The notes under the pieces are model-generated. The model did no database searches and was not told where the DNA came from. It saw nothing but the letters and a program-made list of their open reading frames with translations. Shown piece by piece: positions 17,822-26,058 of a stretch of 64,000 bases of DNA. Positions within the stretch are counted from its first letter, which is position 1; every line of letters begins with the position of its first letter. The position numbers and the translations under genes are program-made. Origin of the DNA: Paracoccaceae bacterium. GTDB taxonomy: Bacteria; Pseudomonadota; Alphaproteobacteria; Rhodobacterales; Rhodobacteraceae. Location: NCBI GenBank assembly GCA_947504705.1, contig CANNIA010000015.1, forward strand, positions 1 through 64,000, given 5' to 3'.

Positions 17822-18675
17822 AGGCCTCGGACGCTCTGCGACGTGCCATTCCGCTGTTGCAGGATGCGAGGATCGAAGATGCCGCGCGGGATGCGCGGGT
17901 GCTTTTGGCCCACGCGCTTGGCATTGGCCATGACCGCTTGACGCTAAAACTGCCGGAAGAGATGACCGAGCCGCAGGAGAGATCCTATGACGAGGCGCTG
18001 ACGGCCCGGATCGCCCGGCAACCTGTGGCCCAGATCATCGGGCGGCGGCTTTTCTGGGGGCAGTCGTTCCGCGTCACTCGCGATACCTTGGACCCCAGGC
18101 CCGAGACCGAGACACTGGTGGCCGAGGCGTTGTCGCAACCGTTCCTGAAGGTGCTTGATCTGGGGACGGGGACTGGGTGCATTCTGCTGTCCTGCCTGAA
18201 GGGCATGCCGATGGCGCGGGGGGTGGGCACGGATATTTCCGATGCGGCCCTGCGCGTGGCGATTGGCAATACTCGCGATCTGGGACTTGAAGCGCGGGCG
18301 CGGTTTCGCATTGCCGACTGGTTTTCAGGCGTGACGGGAGCATTCGACCTGATCGTCTCGAATCCACCCTATATTGCTGCTCACGAAATGCCGGAACTGG
18401 CGCCCGAAGTACGCGACTGGGAACCGCATCTGGCACTGACCCCTGGCGGCGACGGGCTTGACGCCTATCGCGCCATTGCCCGCGGTGCCGGAGCGCGATT
18501 GGTGCCGGGCGGGCGGTTGCTGGTCGAGATCGGGCCAAGCCAAGGGCTGGTGGTGGCAGAGCTTATCACAGGTGCGGGACTGTCAGACGTGAGGGTCCTA
18601 CCGGACCTTGATGGGCGGGACCGGGTGGTTGCAGCCGTCAAAGCGGGTCTGCAAGACGCATGCGGTTGCGCCTGA
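17818..18675 (+). CDS. prmC: release factor glutamine methyltransferase
   Basis: SAM-dependent enzyme that methylates the glutamine of the GGQ motif in release factors. It has 285 residues. The SAM-binding motif [11 protein letters not shown] (112-122) and the catalytic SNPPYI (NPPY at 182-185) are intact, with [20 protein letters not shown] before them. The ATG overlaps the prfA stop (ATGA), the usual arrangement. The N-terminal helical domain that binds the release factor is present. Confidence 0.96.
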   Translation: MKASDALRRAIPLLQDARIEDAARDARVLLAHALGIGHDRLTLKLPEEMTEPQERSYDEALTARIARQPVAQIIGRRLFWGQSFRVTRDTLDPRPETETLVAEALSQPFLKVLDLGTGTGCILLSCLKGMPMARGVGTDISDAALRVAIGNTRDLGLEARARFRIADWFSGVTGAFDLIVSNPPYIAAHEMPELAPEVRDWEPHLALTPGGDGLDAYRAIARGAGARLVPGGRLLVEIGPSQGLVVAELITGAGLSDVRVLPDLDGRDRVVAAVKAGLQDACGCA

Positions 18676-18852
18676 CTTCAATGGCAAAACGTGCTGGTTC
18701 CGCAATTTGCGCTTGTCAGACAGTGCAGCCTGTGATTATTGGCCCTGCACGGGACGGGTTCGACCTGTCTCTGCGCCATGCCATCCCCGCGCGAATTTGA
18801 TAAGCTGCCCGAATGGGCGGCAGTCGCGGGCCAAAGCTTTCACAAGGACCAG

Positions 18853-19626
18853 ATGCGCTCCTCCAAGAAACGCTCGCGTTCCAGCCAGAACCGCCCGCGC
18901 ACTTTAGGCAACATCGTCAACCGCGTTTTCGAGTCCTCGGGTCCCGAGGGCAAGGTGCGTGGCACGCCGCAGCAGATCATCGAAAAATACCAGATGCTCG
19001 CCCGCGACGCGCAGTTGTCGAATGACCGGGTGGCCGCCGAAAATTTCCTGCAGCATGCCGAGCACTACACGCGGATGCTGGCTGAAGCGATGAGGGAAAT
19101 GGCCGTCGAGCAAGAGGCTCGCCAGCAGCAGTACCAGCAAAGCGGGCAGGGTGGGGGCCAAAATGGGGGCCAGAACGGCAACCCGAACGGCAACCCGAAT
19201 GGGGGCCAGAATAGTAACCAGAGTGGGCAGCAGGGCGGACAGCAAGGCCAACCGCGTGAACGCCATGAGGGCTATGAGCGTCGCGAGCGTCCCGAGCGTC
19301 AGGACCGCGGTGAACGTCAGGACCGTGGCGAGCGTCAGGACCGTGGCGAGCGTCGGGAGTATCGGGAAGAGCGTGATTTTAGCACCGAAGACCAGCCCGT
19401 TTTGGCGACGGATGTCATCGACCTGAACGCTGGTGACGATACCGGCCTGATCGAGACGCCGGAATCGGTGGCGCGCGCGCGGATCGAACCGGAAGTGACG
19501 GCTGCCGAAGCTGCCGCCGAAGCCCCGGCACGCGAAGACCGGGGTCCCCGCCGCCCGCGCGGACCGCGCAAACCCAAGTCCGAGGGCAAGTCGGATGGCG
19601 AACCGCCGCAAGAAGCTGCGGAGTAA
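18853..19626 (+). CDS. DUF4167 domain protein with low-complexity C-terminus
   Basis: Protein of 257 residues. Residues 1-85 form the conserved DUF4167 domain: MRSSKKRSRS, NIVNRVFESSGPEGKVRGTP, QQIIEKYQMLARDAQLSNDR and FLQHAEHYTRML. The rest is low-complexity: Q/N/G-rich (95-135), then Arg/Glu/Asp repeats (RQDRGE repeated three times), then an acidic and Ala/Pro-rich tail. Basic start and disordered tail suggest a nucleic-acid or ribosome-associated role, but none is proven. The start at 18853 matches the usual MRSSK opening; an upstream extension of 38 codons has no conserved sequence. Followed by a terminator. Confidence 0.85.
   Translation: MRSSKKRSRSSQNRPRTLGNIVNRVFESSGPEGKVRGTPQQIIEKYQMLARDAQLSNDRVAAENFLQHAEHYTRMLAEAMREMAVEQEARQQQYQQSGQGGGQNGGQNGNPNGNPNGGQNSNQSGQQGGQQGQPRERHEGYERRERPERQDRGERQDRGERQDRGERREYREERDFSTEDQPVLATDVIDLNAGDDTGLIETPESVARARIEPEVTAAEAAAEAPAREDRGPRRPRGPRKPKSEGKSDGEPPQEAAE
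19297..19350 (+). repeat. three tandem 18-base units encoding RQDRGE
   Basis: Units at 19297-19314, 19315-19332 and 19333-19350 share CGTCAGGACCG followed by YGGYGAR. They lie in frame in the DUF4167 gene, so changes in unit number would preserve the frame. Confidence 0.85.
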
Positions 19627-19650
19627 GCCCGTCCGCGCAGGTTGAATGCA

Positions 19651-19673
19651 GGCCGCCTTTGGGCGGCCTTTTC
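19651..19673 (+). terminator. Rho-independent terminator after DUF4167 gene
   Basis: GGCCGCC at 19651-19657 pairs with GGCGGCC at 19662-19668 around a 4-base loop, followed by TTTTC. It overlaps the 3' end of the convergent TetR gene. Confidence 0.75.
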
Positions 19674-20256
19674 AATTGTTTTGGTCGGCAGTTACCAGCC
19701 CCAGGATTGCCGCTAGCCCATTTTCAACGGCCTGTCGGTCGCGCCTGCGCATCCAGTCCAGCCAGAGTCCGTCAAGCGTTGCCATGATCGTATCGGTCAA
19801 GGCCGGGATTAGGTCATTGACGACCAGGGGGCCAAGCAGAGTCTCCAGCTGCGCGCGGTAGTGCGAGTAAAGCGCAAGCTCGGTTTCCGCGACTGCCGGG
19901 TGGGCGGCAGCAGCGGACCAGAGGTCAATGCGGGTGCGGATATGGGTGGGGGTCAGGAAGGCATCGGTGAAGCCTGCGTTCAGGAAGGCCTGCAACCGCC
20001 CCTTTGGTGTCATTGCGCCAGTGTCGTCTGATGCGGCGCGAAGGCGGGCCGACAGGAGTTGATACGCTTCGGCAAGAACCTCGTCCATCCCGTTGAAATG
20101 ATAGCTGATATGGCCAAGCGCCAGCCCGGCCTCGGCGGCGACCTTGCGGGCGGTGAGGCCAGCGTGGCCTTCGCGGCCAAGGACGCGCAGCGCCGCCTCG
20201 GCGATCTCTGTGCGCCGGTCTGTCTGGGTTTGAGAGCGGGTTGGGGCTTCGGGCAT
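19672..20256 (-). CDS. TetR/AcrR family transcriptional regulator
   Basis: DNA-binding repressor of 194 residues with an N-terminal helix-turn-helix (AALRVLGREGHAGLTARKVA, AEAGLALGHISYHFNGMDEV) typical of TetR proteins of the BetI-like type. The C-terminal half is the variable ligand-binding part. Start chosen at ATG 20256 (MPEAPTRSQTQTDRR); the longer frame to 20310 would overlap the candidate promoter. It is divergent from the flavin monooxygenase operon; the 84-base intergenic region contains a TTGTAC/GTACAA dyad. It is therefore the likely repressor of that operon and of itself. Confidence 0.88.
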   Translation of the reverse strand: MPEAPTRSQTQTDRRTEIAEAALRVLGREGHAGLTARKVAAEAGLALGHISYHFNGMDEVLAEAYQLLSARLRAASDDTGAMTPKGRLQAFLNAGFTDAFLTPTHIRTRIDLWSAAAAHPAVAETELALYSHYRAQLETLLGPLVVNDLIPALTDTIMATLDGLWLDWMRRRDRQAVENGLAAILGLVTADQNN

Positions 20257-20302
20257 GCGGTTTTCTAACGGGGAAATCTGATCCTTGACAGGGTGACATG
20301 GT

Positions 20303-20318
20303 TTGTACAAACGTACAA
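20303..20318. promoter_or_regulatory. dyad TTGTAC-AAAC-GTACAA in divergent promoter region
   Basis: Perfect six-base arms around a 4-base spacer between the TetR gene and the monooxygenase operon. A TTGACA hexamer lies at 20285-20290, so the dyad would cover the -10 region of a rightward promoter, a classical repressor position. Confidence 0.55.
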
Positions 20319-20340
20319 GTCAAAGGCGACGGAGGCCCGC

Positions 20341-21366
20341 ATGGACGTTTCGCATTTTTTGAACTCGCATCTCTTGGACCCGAAGATGGGCGGCAAACGG
20401 CTTTGGGCCAACATGCTGGAACAGGCGGTCCATGCCGAGGCTTGCGGCTTTCGCGGGGTCACGATACCCGAGCATCACCTGTTGAACATCCTCCTTATCC
20501 CCTCACCCCTGCAATTCGCGGTGGCGGTGGCGGCGCGGACGACGCGGCTGGAGGTGGCAAGTTCGATCTGTCAGCTGCCAATCCGCGACATGCGGATTTT
20601 CGCGGGCGAAGTGGTGCAGGCGCAGGCCTTGTGCGGCGGGCGTCTGGTGCTGGGGGTGGGCAAGGGTGCCTTTGGGTTTGAGGTCGGGCGGCTTGGCGTG
20701 CCGATGGAGGAGACGAAGCCCCGGTTCGAGGAAAGCCTTGCGGTGCTGGAGGCTTTGCTGAGCCGCGAGGAGGTCAGTTGGGATGGCCAGTGGTACAAGT
20801 TCGACGCCCTGACCGTGATGCCCCGGCCCGAAGATCCGATTCCGATTGCGCTGGCGATTATGGCGCCACCGGGGATCGAAGCGGCAGCGAAGGCGGGGTA
20901 TAACCTGCAGACAACGCCCCTGTCGGCGGACCACGGCGTGCTGGAAAATCAGGTGAACGCCTTCCACCGGGGCGCGGCGCAGTCGGGCAAGACCGGGCAG
21001 CGGCTGTCGCTGCAGCGGGGTCTTTATCTGGTGCGCAATGCGGCGGAAGCGGACCGGATGGCGGGCCTTGCCTATCGGTATTACGAAAGCTTTGACAATG
21101 TCTTCGGCGGTCCGGGGATCGTGGAGCATGGGATCATCAAACCGCTGTCGCGCAAGCAGTCGATGGATGATTTTCGCGCCAATATCCTGATCTGCGGGCA
21201 GGATGAACTGATTGACCGGCTTTCAGCCTATGCGGAACTGGGGATTGATGAAATCATTTCGTCGTCGAATTTAGGTCAGGACCAGGCGGAAGTTCTGGAA
21301 ATGATGCAAAGGCTGGCAGAGGATGTCATGCCAAAGGTTACCAAAACGGCCCGGAAGGCCGCGTAG
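20341..21366 (+). CDS. LLM class (luciferase-like) flavin-dependent monooxygenase
   Basis: Bacterial luciferase-like oxidoreductase of 341 residues that uses reduced FMN and oxygen, or F420-type chemistry in other lineages. Visible family parts: EACGFRGVTIPEHHL at the N-terminus, ICQLPIRDMRIFAGEV, GRLVLGVGKGAFGFE (barrel strand binding the flavin phosphate), RFEESLAVLEALLS and the C-terminal ICGQDELIDRLSAYAELGIDEII. Start ATG 20341 follows ACGGAGG at 8 bases; upstream in-frame codons extend into the operator. It heads a three-gene operon with a tautomerase and an alpha/beta hydrolase. The substrate is unknown. Confidence 0.88.
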   Translation: MDVSHFLNSHLLDPKMGGKRLWANMLEQAVHAEACGFRGVTIPEHHLLNILLIPSPLQFAVAVAARTTRLEVASSICQLPIRDMRIFAGEVVQAQALCGGRLVLGVGKGAFGFEVGRLGVPMEETKPRFEESLAVLEALLSREEVSWDGQWYKFDALTVMPRPEDPIPIALAIMAPPGIEAAAKAGYNLQTTPLSADHGVLENQVNAFHRGAAQSGKTGQRLSLQRGLYLVRNAAEADRMAGLAYRYYESFDNVFGGPGIVEHGIIKPLSRKQSMDDFRANILICGQDELIDRLSAYAELGIDEIISSSNLGQDQAEVLEMMQRLAEDVMPKVTKTARKAA

Positions 21367-21377
21367 AAAGGGAAAAC

Positions 21378-21569
21378 ATGCCAATCATCCGGATCGAGAT
21401 GTTCGAGGGCCGCACACCCGACCAAAAGCGCGCCTGCGCCGAGGCGGTGACGAAGGCGTGGTGCGATACCTGCGGGGGGACGCCGCAGATGGTGACGGTG
21501 GTTTTCACCGACGTCGCCAAGCATGATTGGGCGACAGCCGGGCGGCTGGCCAGCGATCCGAAGGTCTGA
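21378..21569 (+). CDS. 4-oxalocrotonate tautomerase-like protein
   Basis: Protein of 63 residues with the catalytic N-terminal proline exposed after Met removal (MPIIRIEMFEGRTPDQKRA), typical of the 4-oxalocrotonate tautomerase superfamily, which shifts double bonds in unsaturated keto acids. It starts 11 bases after the monooxygenase and ends 2 bases before the hydrolase start, so all three are one operon. Confidence 0.85.
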   Translation: MPIIRIEMFEGRTPDQKRACAEAVTKAWCDTCGGTPQMVTVVFTDVAKHDWATAGRLASDPKV

Positions 21570-21571
21570 GG

Positions 21572-22348
21572 ATGGTGGTGGATTGCGCCTATACGGTCGA
21601 AGGGCAGGGCGAACCCCTGTTCCTGATCCACGGCATCGGCGCGCGGCGAGCGACGTTTGCCAAGCTCGCTGAAGGTCTGAAGGATCGCTTCACCTGCATC
21701 AGCTATGACCTGCGAGGCCATGGGGAAAGCCCGGTGCCCGAGGGGCGCTTCGGGTTGGACGATCTGGTCGATGATCTGGAGGCCCTGCGGGCGCGGCTTG
21801 GGATCGAGAAGGCCAACTTTGCGGGGCATTCGCTGGGCGGGATGATCGGTCCGCGCTATGCGCTGCGCTATCCCGACCGGGTGTTGTCGCTGGGTCTGTG
21901 GTCAACGGCGGCGTTCCGGACGGAAGATGACAGTGCCAAGGTTACGGGCGTGGTCGCGGCGATGCGGGAAAAGGGGATCGGGCAGGTGCTCGATACCCTG
22001 ACCGCGCGCTGGTTCACTGATGCCTTTTGCGCGGCGCATCCCGAGGTGATCGCCTGGCGGAAAAAGCAGGTGATGGACACCTCCGCTGACGTGTTCCTGA
22101 ACGTCTTCGACATCTATGCGATGACCGAAATGGCCCCTTGGCTGCATGAGGTGACAGCGCCCGCGCAGATCATTACCGGCGAGAATGACGGGGGCTGCAA
22201 TCCGCGCCTGAACCGGCTGATCCAAGGTGCGATGCCGGGGTCGGAACTGGTGATCCTGCCGGAGTTGAAACACGCCATCTTCATCGAAGCGACCGATCAG
22301 GTCAGCCCCCATGTGCGACGGTTCCTGTTGGAACAGTTGCAGCACTAA
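21572..22348 (+). CDS. alpha/beta hydrolase (enol-lactonase-like)
   Basis: Hydrolase of 258 residues with the alpha/beta fold. The oxyanion segment LFLIHGIGARRATF, the SYDLRGHGES strand, the nucleophile elbow GHSLGGMIG (Ser) and the late LPELKHAIFIEATD with the catalytic histidine are visible. The acid is probably the aspartate in GENDGG. It resembles 3-oxoadipate enol-lactone hydrolases in layout. The start at 21572 is two bases after the tautomerase stop. Together with the tautomerase this suggests degradation of a ring compound via an enol lactone, which is inference. Confidence 0.87.
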   Translation: MVVDCAYTVEGQGEPLFLIHGIGARRATFAKLAEGLKDRFTCISYDLRGHGESPVPEGRFGLDDLVDDLEALRARLGIEKANFAGHSLGGMIGPRYALRYPDRVLSLGLWSTAAFRTEDDSAKVTGVVAAMREKGIGQVLDTLTARWFTDAFCAAHPEVIAWRKKQVMDTSADVFLNVFDIYAMTEMAPWLHEVTAPAQIITGENDGGCNPRLNRLIQGAMPGSELVILPELKHAIFIEATDQVSPHVRRFLLEQLQH

Positions 22349-22365
22349 GCCATTGCCTTGGAAAA

Positions 22366-22396
22366 GAAAAAACCCAGCAGGGATGCTGGGCTTTTT
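22366..22396 (+). terminator. Rho-independent terminator after the monooxygenase operon
   Basis: CCCAGCA at 22373-22379 pairs with TGCTGGG at 22384-22390 with a GGGA loop, then CTTTTT. An A-rich run on the other side lets it also work leftward, after the tRNA-Asn gene. Confidence 0.85.
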
Positions 22397-22400
22397 CCTA

Positions 22401-22475
22401 TGGCTCCGGCGGTAGGGATCGAACCTACGACCAATTGATTAACAGTCAACTGCTCTACCGCTGAGCTACGCCGGA
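22401..22475 (-). tRNA. tRNA-Asn (anticodon GTT)
   Basis: Read on the minus strand, the sequence folds as a cloverleaf: acceptor TCCGGCG pairing with CGCCGGA, D-arm with AGCTCAGCGGTAGAGC, anticodon loop CTGTTAA with GTT, and T-arm GTAGG TTCGATC CCTAC. The CCA end is encoded at 22401-22403. An intrinsic terminator lies immediately downstream. Confidence 0.97.
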
Positions 22476-22544
22476 ACATGGGGGGCGCTATAGCAAGTGG
22501 TTCGGGGGGCGGCAAGGGGGGTTGGGGGGAAAAGTTACCAGGGT

Positions 22545-23411
22545 TCAGGCAAGGGCGAAACGGGCTTCGGGATGGAGGGCGGGTTCAGCCTTAACCAGCG
22601 TGCGGGAGTGAAGATCGACCAGATGGGCAAAGACGTTTCGTTCGGCGGCGTGCAGAAGATGTCGGGCTGTGTCGTGATAGACCCGGGCCGTCAGCTCTGG
22701 GATCGTGGCGGGACCCGCATCAAGGGCGGCCAGGATTTGCGCCTCACGGCCCCTGCGGTGGTGGGTCAGCTCGGCCAGCCGGTCTTCCGGGTTCTCGACC
22801 GGCTCGCCGTGGCCGGGCAGGAACCGTCGCCAGCGCTCCTCGGTTAGGCGGGCAAGTGACGTCATGTAGGATGCCATGTCACCGTCAGGGGGCGAGACGA
22901 TGCTGGTGGACCATCCCATGACGTGATCGCCCGAGAAGAGGATGTCTCCCATCGCAAAGGCGAGATGGCCGCCAAGGTGGCCGGGTGTGTGGATCGCATT
23001 CAACTCATAATCGGGGCCAGAGAGTGTGTCCCAATCAAGAAGCCGCAGGTCGGGTGAGAAGCTCAGGTCAAGCCCTTCGCCGTGCGGCGGAAGCGAGGGT
23101 GCAAGCTCTTGCATCAGTGCGCTCCGCCCCTCCGTTGCCGAGCCGAAGGCGTGGACCGGCGCATCAGTCGCTGCCGCAAGACTTGGGGCAAGGGCGGAAT
23201 GGTCCAGATGGGCGTGGGTGACGAGGATCTTTGTGATGCGCTGGCCGGGGCCAAGGGCGGCCAAGATCGCGGCCAGGTGGCCGTCAAGGTCCGGACCGGG
23301 GTCAATGACAGCAACCTCACTGCCACCTATAAGCCAAGTATTGGTGCCGGAGCCAGTCATTGGCGATGGGTTCGCGGCCCGGATAAGACGGATCGGCGGC
23401 AGGCTGGTCAT
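22545..23411 (-). CDS. MBL-fold metallo-hydrolase (LACTB2-like)
   Basis: Metallo-beta-lactamase fold hydrolase of 288 residues. Metal ligands: VTHAHLDHSALA (HxHxDH), HTPGHLGGHLAF, LFSGDHVMG and FLPGHGEPV. The C-terminus has a winged-helix-like extension (THHRRGREAQILAALDAGPA) as in LACTB2-type nucleases and hydrolases. Start at ATG 23411; divergent from the sensor-kinase gene with 47 bases between start codons. The substrate is not predictable from sequence. Confidence 0.88.
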   Translation of the reverse strand: MTSLPPIRLIRAANPSPMTGSGTNTWLIGGSEVAVIDPGPDLDGHLAAILAALGPGQRITKILVTHAHLDHSALAPSLAAATDAPVHAFGSATEGRSALMQELAPSLPPHGEGLDLSFSPDLRLLDWDTLSGPDYELNAIHTPGHLGGHLAFAMGDILFSGDHVMGWSTSIVSPPDGDMASYMTSLARLTEERWRRFLPGHGEPVENPEDRLAELTHHRRGREAQILAALDAGPATIPELTARVYHDTARHLLHAAERNVFAHLVDLHSRTLVKAEPALHPEARFALA

Positions 23412-23458
23412 CCGCGACGCCTTTCCAAGTGGGAGTTGGCCGGATAGGCTTGGTAGAG

Positions 23459-24772
23459 ATGTCGCTTCTTCAACGCATACTTCCCCGGGGTTTATATGGT
23501 CGCGCGGCGCTGATCCTTCTGGCGCCGATCGTGACGATCCAGCTTGTCTTCTCGTTGGAGTTCATCCAGCGCCAGTATGAAGACGTGACGCATCAGATGA
23601 CGCAAGGGGTGGCGATCGATCTGGCCTATCTCCTCGCCCGGGTCGAGGAAAGTCCCTCGCCGGATATTGCCCTTGCGGAAATCGAACCGGTAGCCGAGGA
23701 GCTTGAAATCAAGCTGACAATTCCGGCTGGGGCTGACTTTCCCGAAATCGACAAGATGGCTTGGATCGATCTTTCCGCAACGACAATCATCGCCACGCTG
23801 CGCGAGAGATTGGCGGGGCTTCAGGCGGTGGACCTTACCGGTGATGGAAAAATCGTTCATTTGCGCTTTGCCAGCAGGCATGGTTCGGTCGGGGTGGAGC
23901 TAAGCCGCAAGCGGATGTCGGCGACCAATCCGCATCAGCTTTTGGTCTTGATGATTGTCACCTCGATCCTGATGGCGGTGATCGCCTATGTCTTCCTGCG
24001 CAGCCAGTTGCGACCGATCACCAAACTGGCGCAGGCAGCCGAGGAATTTGGCAAGGGGCGGCGGGTGGCTTATCGGCCCCGCGGTGCGGTCGAGGTGCGT
24101 GCGGCGGGGCGCGCGTTCCTTGACATGCGGGACAGGCTGGAGCGGCAGATCGAACAGCGCACATTGATGCTGTCGGGGGTCAGCCACGACTTGCGCACGC
24201 CGCTAACACGGTTGCGGCTGGGGCTGGCGCTGTTGCCCGAGGATGCCGAGACGCTGTCTCTGCAACGCGATGTGACTGACATGGAGCGGATGGTCGAAGA
24301 GTTCCTTGCCTTTGCCCGCGGCGACGCGATGGAAGAGGCCACGGCGGTAGATGCGGTCTCGCTTGCGCAAGACATTCTGTCGCGGTCGGGCGGTGAGGCG
24401 CGGTTGGCCGAGGTGATCGGTGTACCCGAGCAGGTTGTGCTGCGGCCACAGGCCGTGGGCCGGGCGCTGGAGAACCTCCTGCAGAACGCCAATCGCTATG
24501 GCAAGACGGTCGAACTGCGACTGGAGTTTCAGGACCACGCCCTGTGCTTCCGGGTCGAGGATGATGGGCCGGGGATCCCAACCGAAGCGCGCAGTGAGGC
24601 ATTGAAGCCCTTTGCGCGGCTGGACCGGTCACGCGATCCGAACCGGGGCGGCGGGGTTGGTCTGGGCCTTTCCATCGCAGCCGATATTGCCCGCAGCCAT
24701 GGCGGCGCGCTTGGACTGTGGGAAAGTACTCGGCTTGGCGGCTTGCGGGCCGATCTGGTGGTTGCCCGCTAA
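23459..24772 (+). CDS. EnvZ-like sensor histidine kinase, no adjacent response regulator
   Basis: Inner-membrane histidine kinase of 437 residues. Two transmembrane helices (about 14-33 and 158-178) flank a periplasmic domain; then HAMP (LRPITKLAQAAEEFGKGRR), HisKA with the phospho-acceptor in SGVSHDLRTPLTRLRLGL (His243), and HATPase with N-box ENLLQNANRY, G1 VEDDGPGIP and G2 GGVGLGLSIA. The layout and sequence resemble EnvZ. The ATG at 23459 is preceded by a short purine tract. In many alphaproteobacteria the ompR partner is adjacent; here the neighbours are MBL hydrolase and CAP-domain genes, so the partner must be elsewhere. The 3' end overlaps the CAP gene by 4 bases. Confidence 0.9.
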   Translation: MSLLQRILPRGLYGRAALILLAPIVTIQLVFSLEFIQRQYEDVTHQMTQGVAIDLAYLLARVEESPSPDIALAEIEPVAEELEIKLTIPAGADFPEIDKMAWIDLSATTIIATLRERLAGLQAVDLTGDGKIVHLRFASRHGSVGVELSRKRMSATNPHQLLVLMIVTSILMAVIAYVFLRSQLRPITKLAQAAEEFGKGRRVAYRPRGAVEVRAAGRAFLDMRDRLERQIEQRTLMLSGVSHDLRTPLTRLRLGLALLPEDAETLSLQRDVTDMERMVEEFLAFARGDAMEEATAVDAVSLAQDILSRSGGEARLAEVIGVPEQVVLRPQAVGRALENLLQNANRYGKTVELRLEFQDHALCFRVEDDGPGIPTEARSEALKPFARLDRSRDPNRGGGVGLGLSIAADIARSHGGALGLWESTRLGGLRADLVVAR

Positions 24773-25269
24773 CGGCCGAAATCGACGACCCAGTGCAGCT
24801 TGCTGTCGGGAGAATCAGACACGGCGATGCCGATACCGACGTCGCGCAGTTTGCCCAACAGGATGTTGGCGCGGTGGCCCGGTGAGCCCATCCAGAACGC
24901 GACCACCTTGGTCCCGGTCCCAAAGCCGCGCCCGGTGTTTTCAGCCGCAGTTCGAAAGCCATAGCCCACGCGGCGCAACCGCGTCTTCAGCGTGCTGCCG
25001 TCGGACCCTTCATGGCTATAGGACTTTCGGTCGGCATTGTCGCAGGCATGGTCCTGGGCCGCGCGCTCCAGCTTCGTCGACATCTTCAGGCTTGAAAGGC
25101 CAGCGGCTTTGCGTTCGGCGTTGATGTTCTTCAGAACCTGTGCTTGCAATGCCGACAGGTCCTTGGGGATGTCGCAGGAAAACGCCTGCCCTGCGACGCA
25201 GAACAGCGCGACAAGTGCAACCTGAAAAAGCCGCAGGCCTGCGGTTGCCAAGGGTGCTGATCGGATCAT
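24769..25269 (-). CDS. CAP/SCP domain secreted protein
   Basis: Exported protein of 166 residues: signal peptide (about 1-30, cleavage near AFSCD), then a CAP (cysteine-rich secretory protein, antigen 5, PR-1) domain. Segments: VLKNINAERKAAGLSSL, HACDNADRKSYSHEGSDG with the conserved histidine, AAENTGRGFGTGTKVVAFWM and SPGHRANILLGKLRDVGIGI with the second histidine. Start at ATG 25269. The function of bacterial CAP proteins is mostly unknown. It overlaps the kinase gene tail to tail by 4 bases. Confidence 0.88.
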   Translation of the reverse strand: MIRSAPLATAGLRLFQVALVALFCVAGQAFSCDIPKDLSALQAQVLKNINAERKAAGLSSLKMSTKLERAAQDHACDNADRKSYSHEGSDGSTLKTRLRRVGYGFRTAAENTGRGFGTGTKVVAFWMGSPGHRANILLGKLRDVGIGIAVSDSPDSKLHWVVDFGR

Positions 25270-25440
25270 CAAGTCGCCCCACGGTTGCAGACTATCGCGC
25301 CGAATTTGCGTGGAAGTTTGGAAAGTTGCAATGAAGCGTTCACAACTTCGTCGGTTTGCTGCGGAATAGCCCCCGGCTGCGATCCCTGCCTTTCCTTTCG
25401 GCCCAATCCTTTGCAGGCTGTCCAGCGTATTGGAGGCGCG

Positions 25441-26049
25441 ATGCTGGATGGAATGATGCGCGGGGTGATCGACGCCCCAATGAACCGGGGCGGGCGGTGG
25501 CTGGCAGCACTTGGTGCCTCTGCCAACGGGGTGACCTTGGTCGGGCTGGGCCTTGGGCTGATGGCAGCGGCAGTGCTGGCCTTTGGCGGGTCGGGGCTTC
25601 CGGCGCTGGCGCTGATCCTTGCGGGACGTCTTGCAGACGGGCTTGACGGTGCAGTGGCCCGTGCGACCGGTAAAAGTGATTTCGGTGGCTATCTGGATAT
25701 CACCTGCGACTTTGCCTTCTACGGGTCGATCCCGTTGGCCTTCGTCCTGCGTGACCCGTCCATGAACGGGGTTGCCGGGGCCTTCCTGCTTGCCAGTTTC
25801 TACCTTAACGGCGCCAGTTTTCTTGGCTATGCGATCCTTGCTGCGAAACGCGGAATGGAGACCGCTGCGCGCGGCGATAAGTCTCTTTATTTCACGGCCG
25901 GTCTGATGGAGGGGACCGAGACCATTCTTTGGTTCCTTACCATGGCTCTGTGGCCCGTCTGGTTCGCGACAATGGCCTGGGTGTTTGGCGGCCTTTGTCT
26001 CATCACCGCCGTCGCACGTATCCTGCTTGCCCGGCGCGTGTTCGGGTAG
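25441..26049 (+). CDS. CDP-alcohol phosphatidyltransferase family protein
   Basis: Integral membrane phospholipid-type transferase of 202 residues. The catalytic motif reads DGLDGAVARATGKSDFGGYL followed by DITCD: both DG pairs, the AR and the last two aspartates are present, but only seven residues separate AR from G where most family members have eight. Several membrane helices surround it. Start at ATG 25441 (MLDGMMRGVIDAPMNR); in-frame upstream codons lack conservation. It would transfer a phosphatidyl or CDP-linked head group; the alcohol substrate is unknown. It is convergent with the CruF-like gene. Confidence 0.85.
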   Translation: MLDGMMRGVIDAPMNRGGRWLAALGASANGVTLVGLGLGLMAAAVLAFGGSGLPALALILAGRLADGLDGAVARATGKSDFGGYLDITCDFAFYGSIPLAFVLRDPSMNGVAGAFLLASFYLNGASFLGYAILAAKRGMETAARGDKSLYFTAGLMEGTETILWFLTMALWPVWFATMAWVFGGLCLITAVARILLARRVFG

Positions 26050-26058
26050 GTCTCTGGT

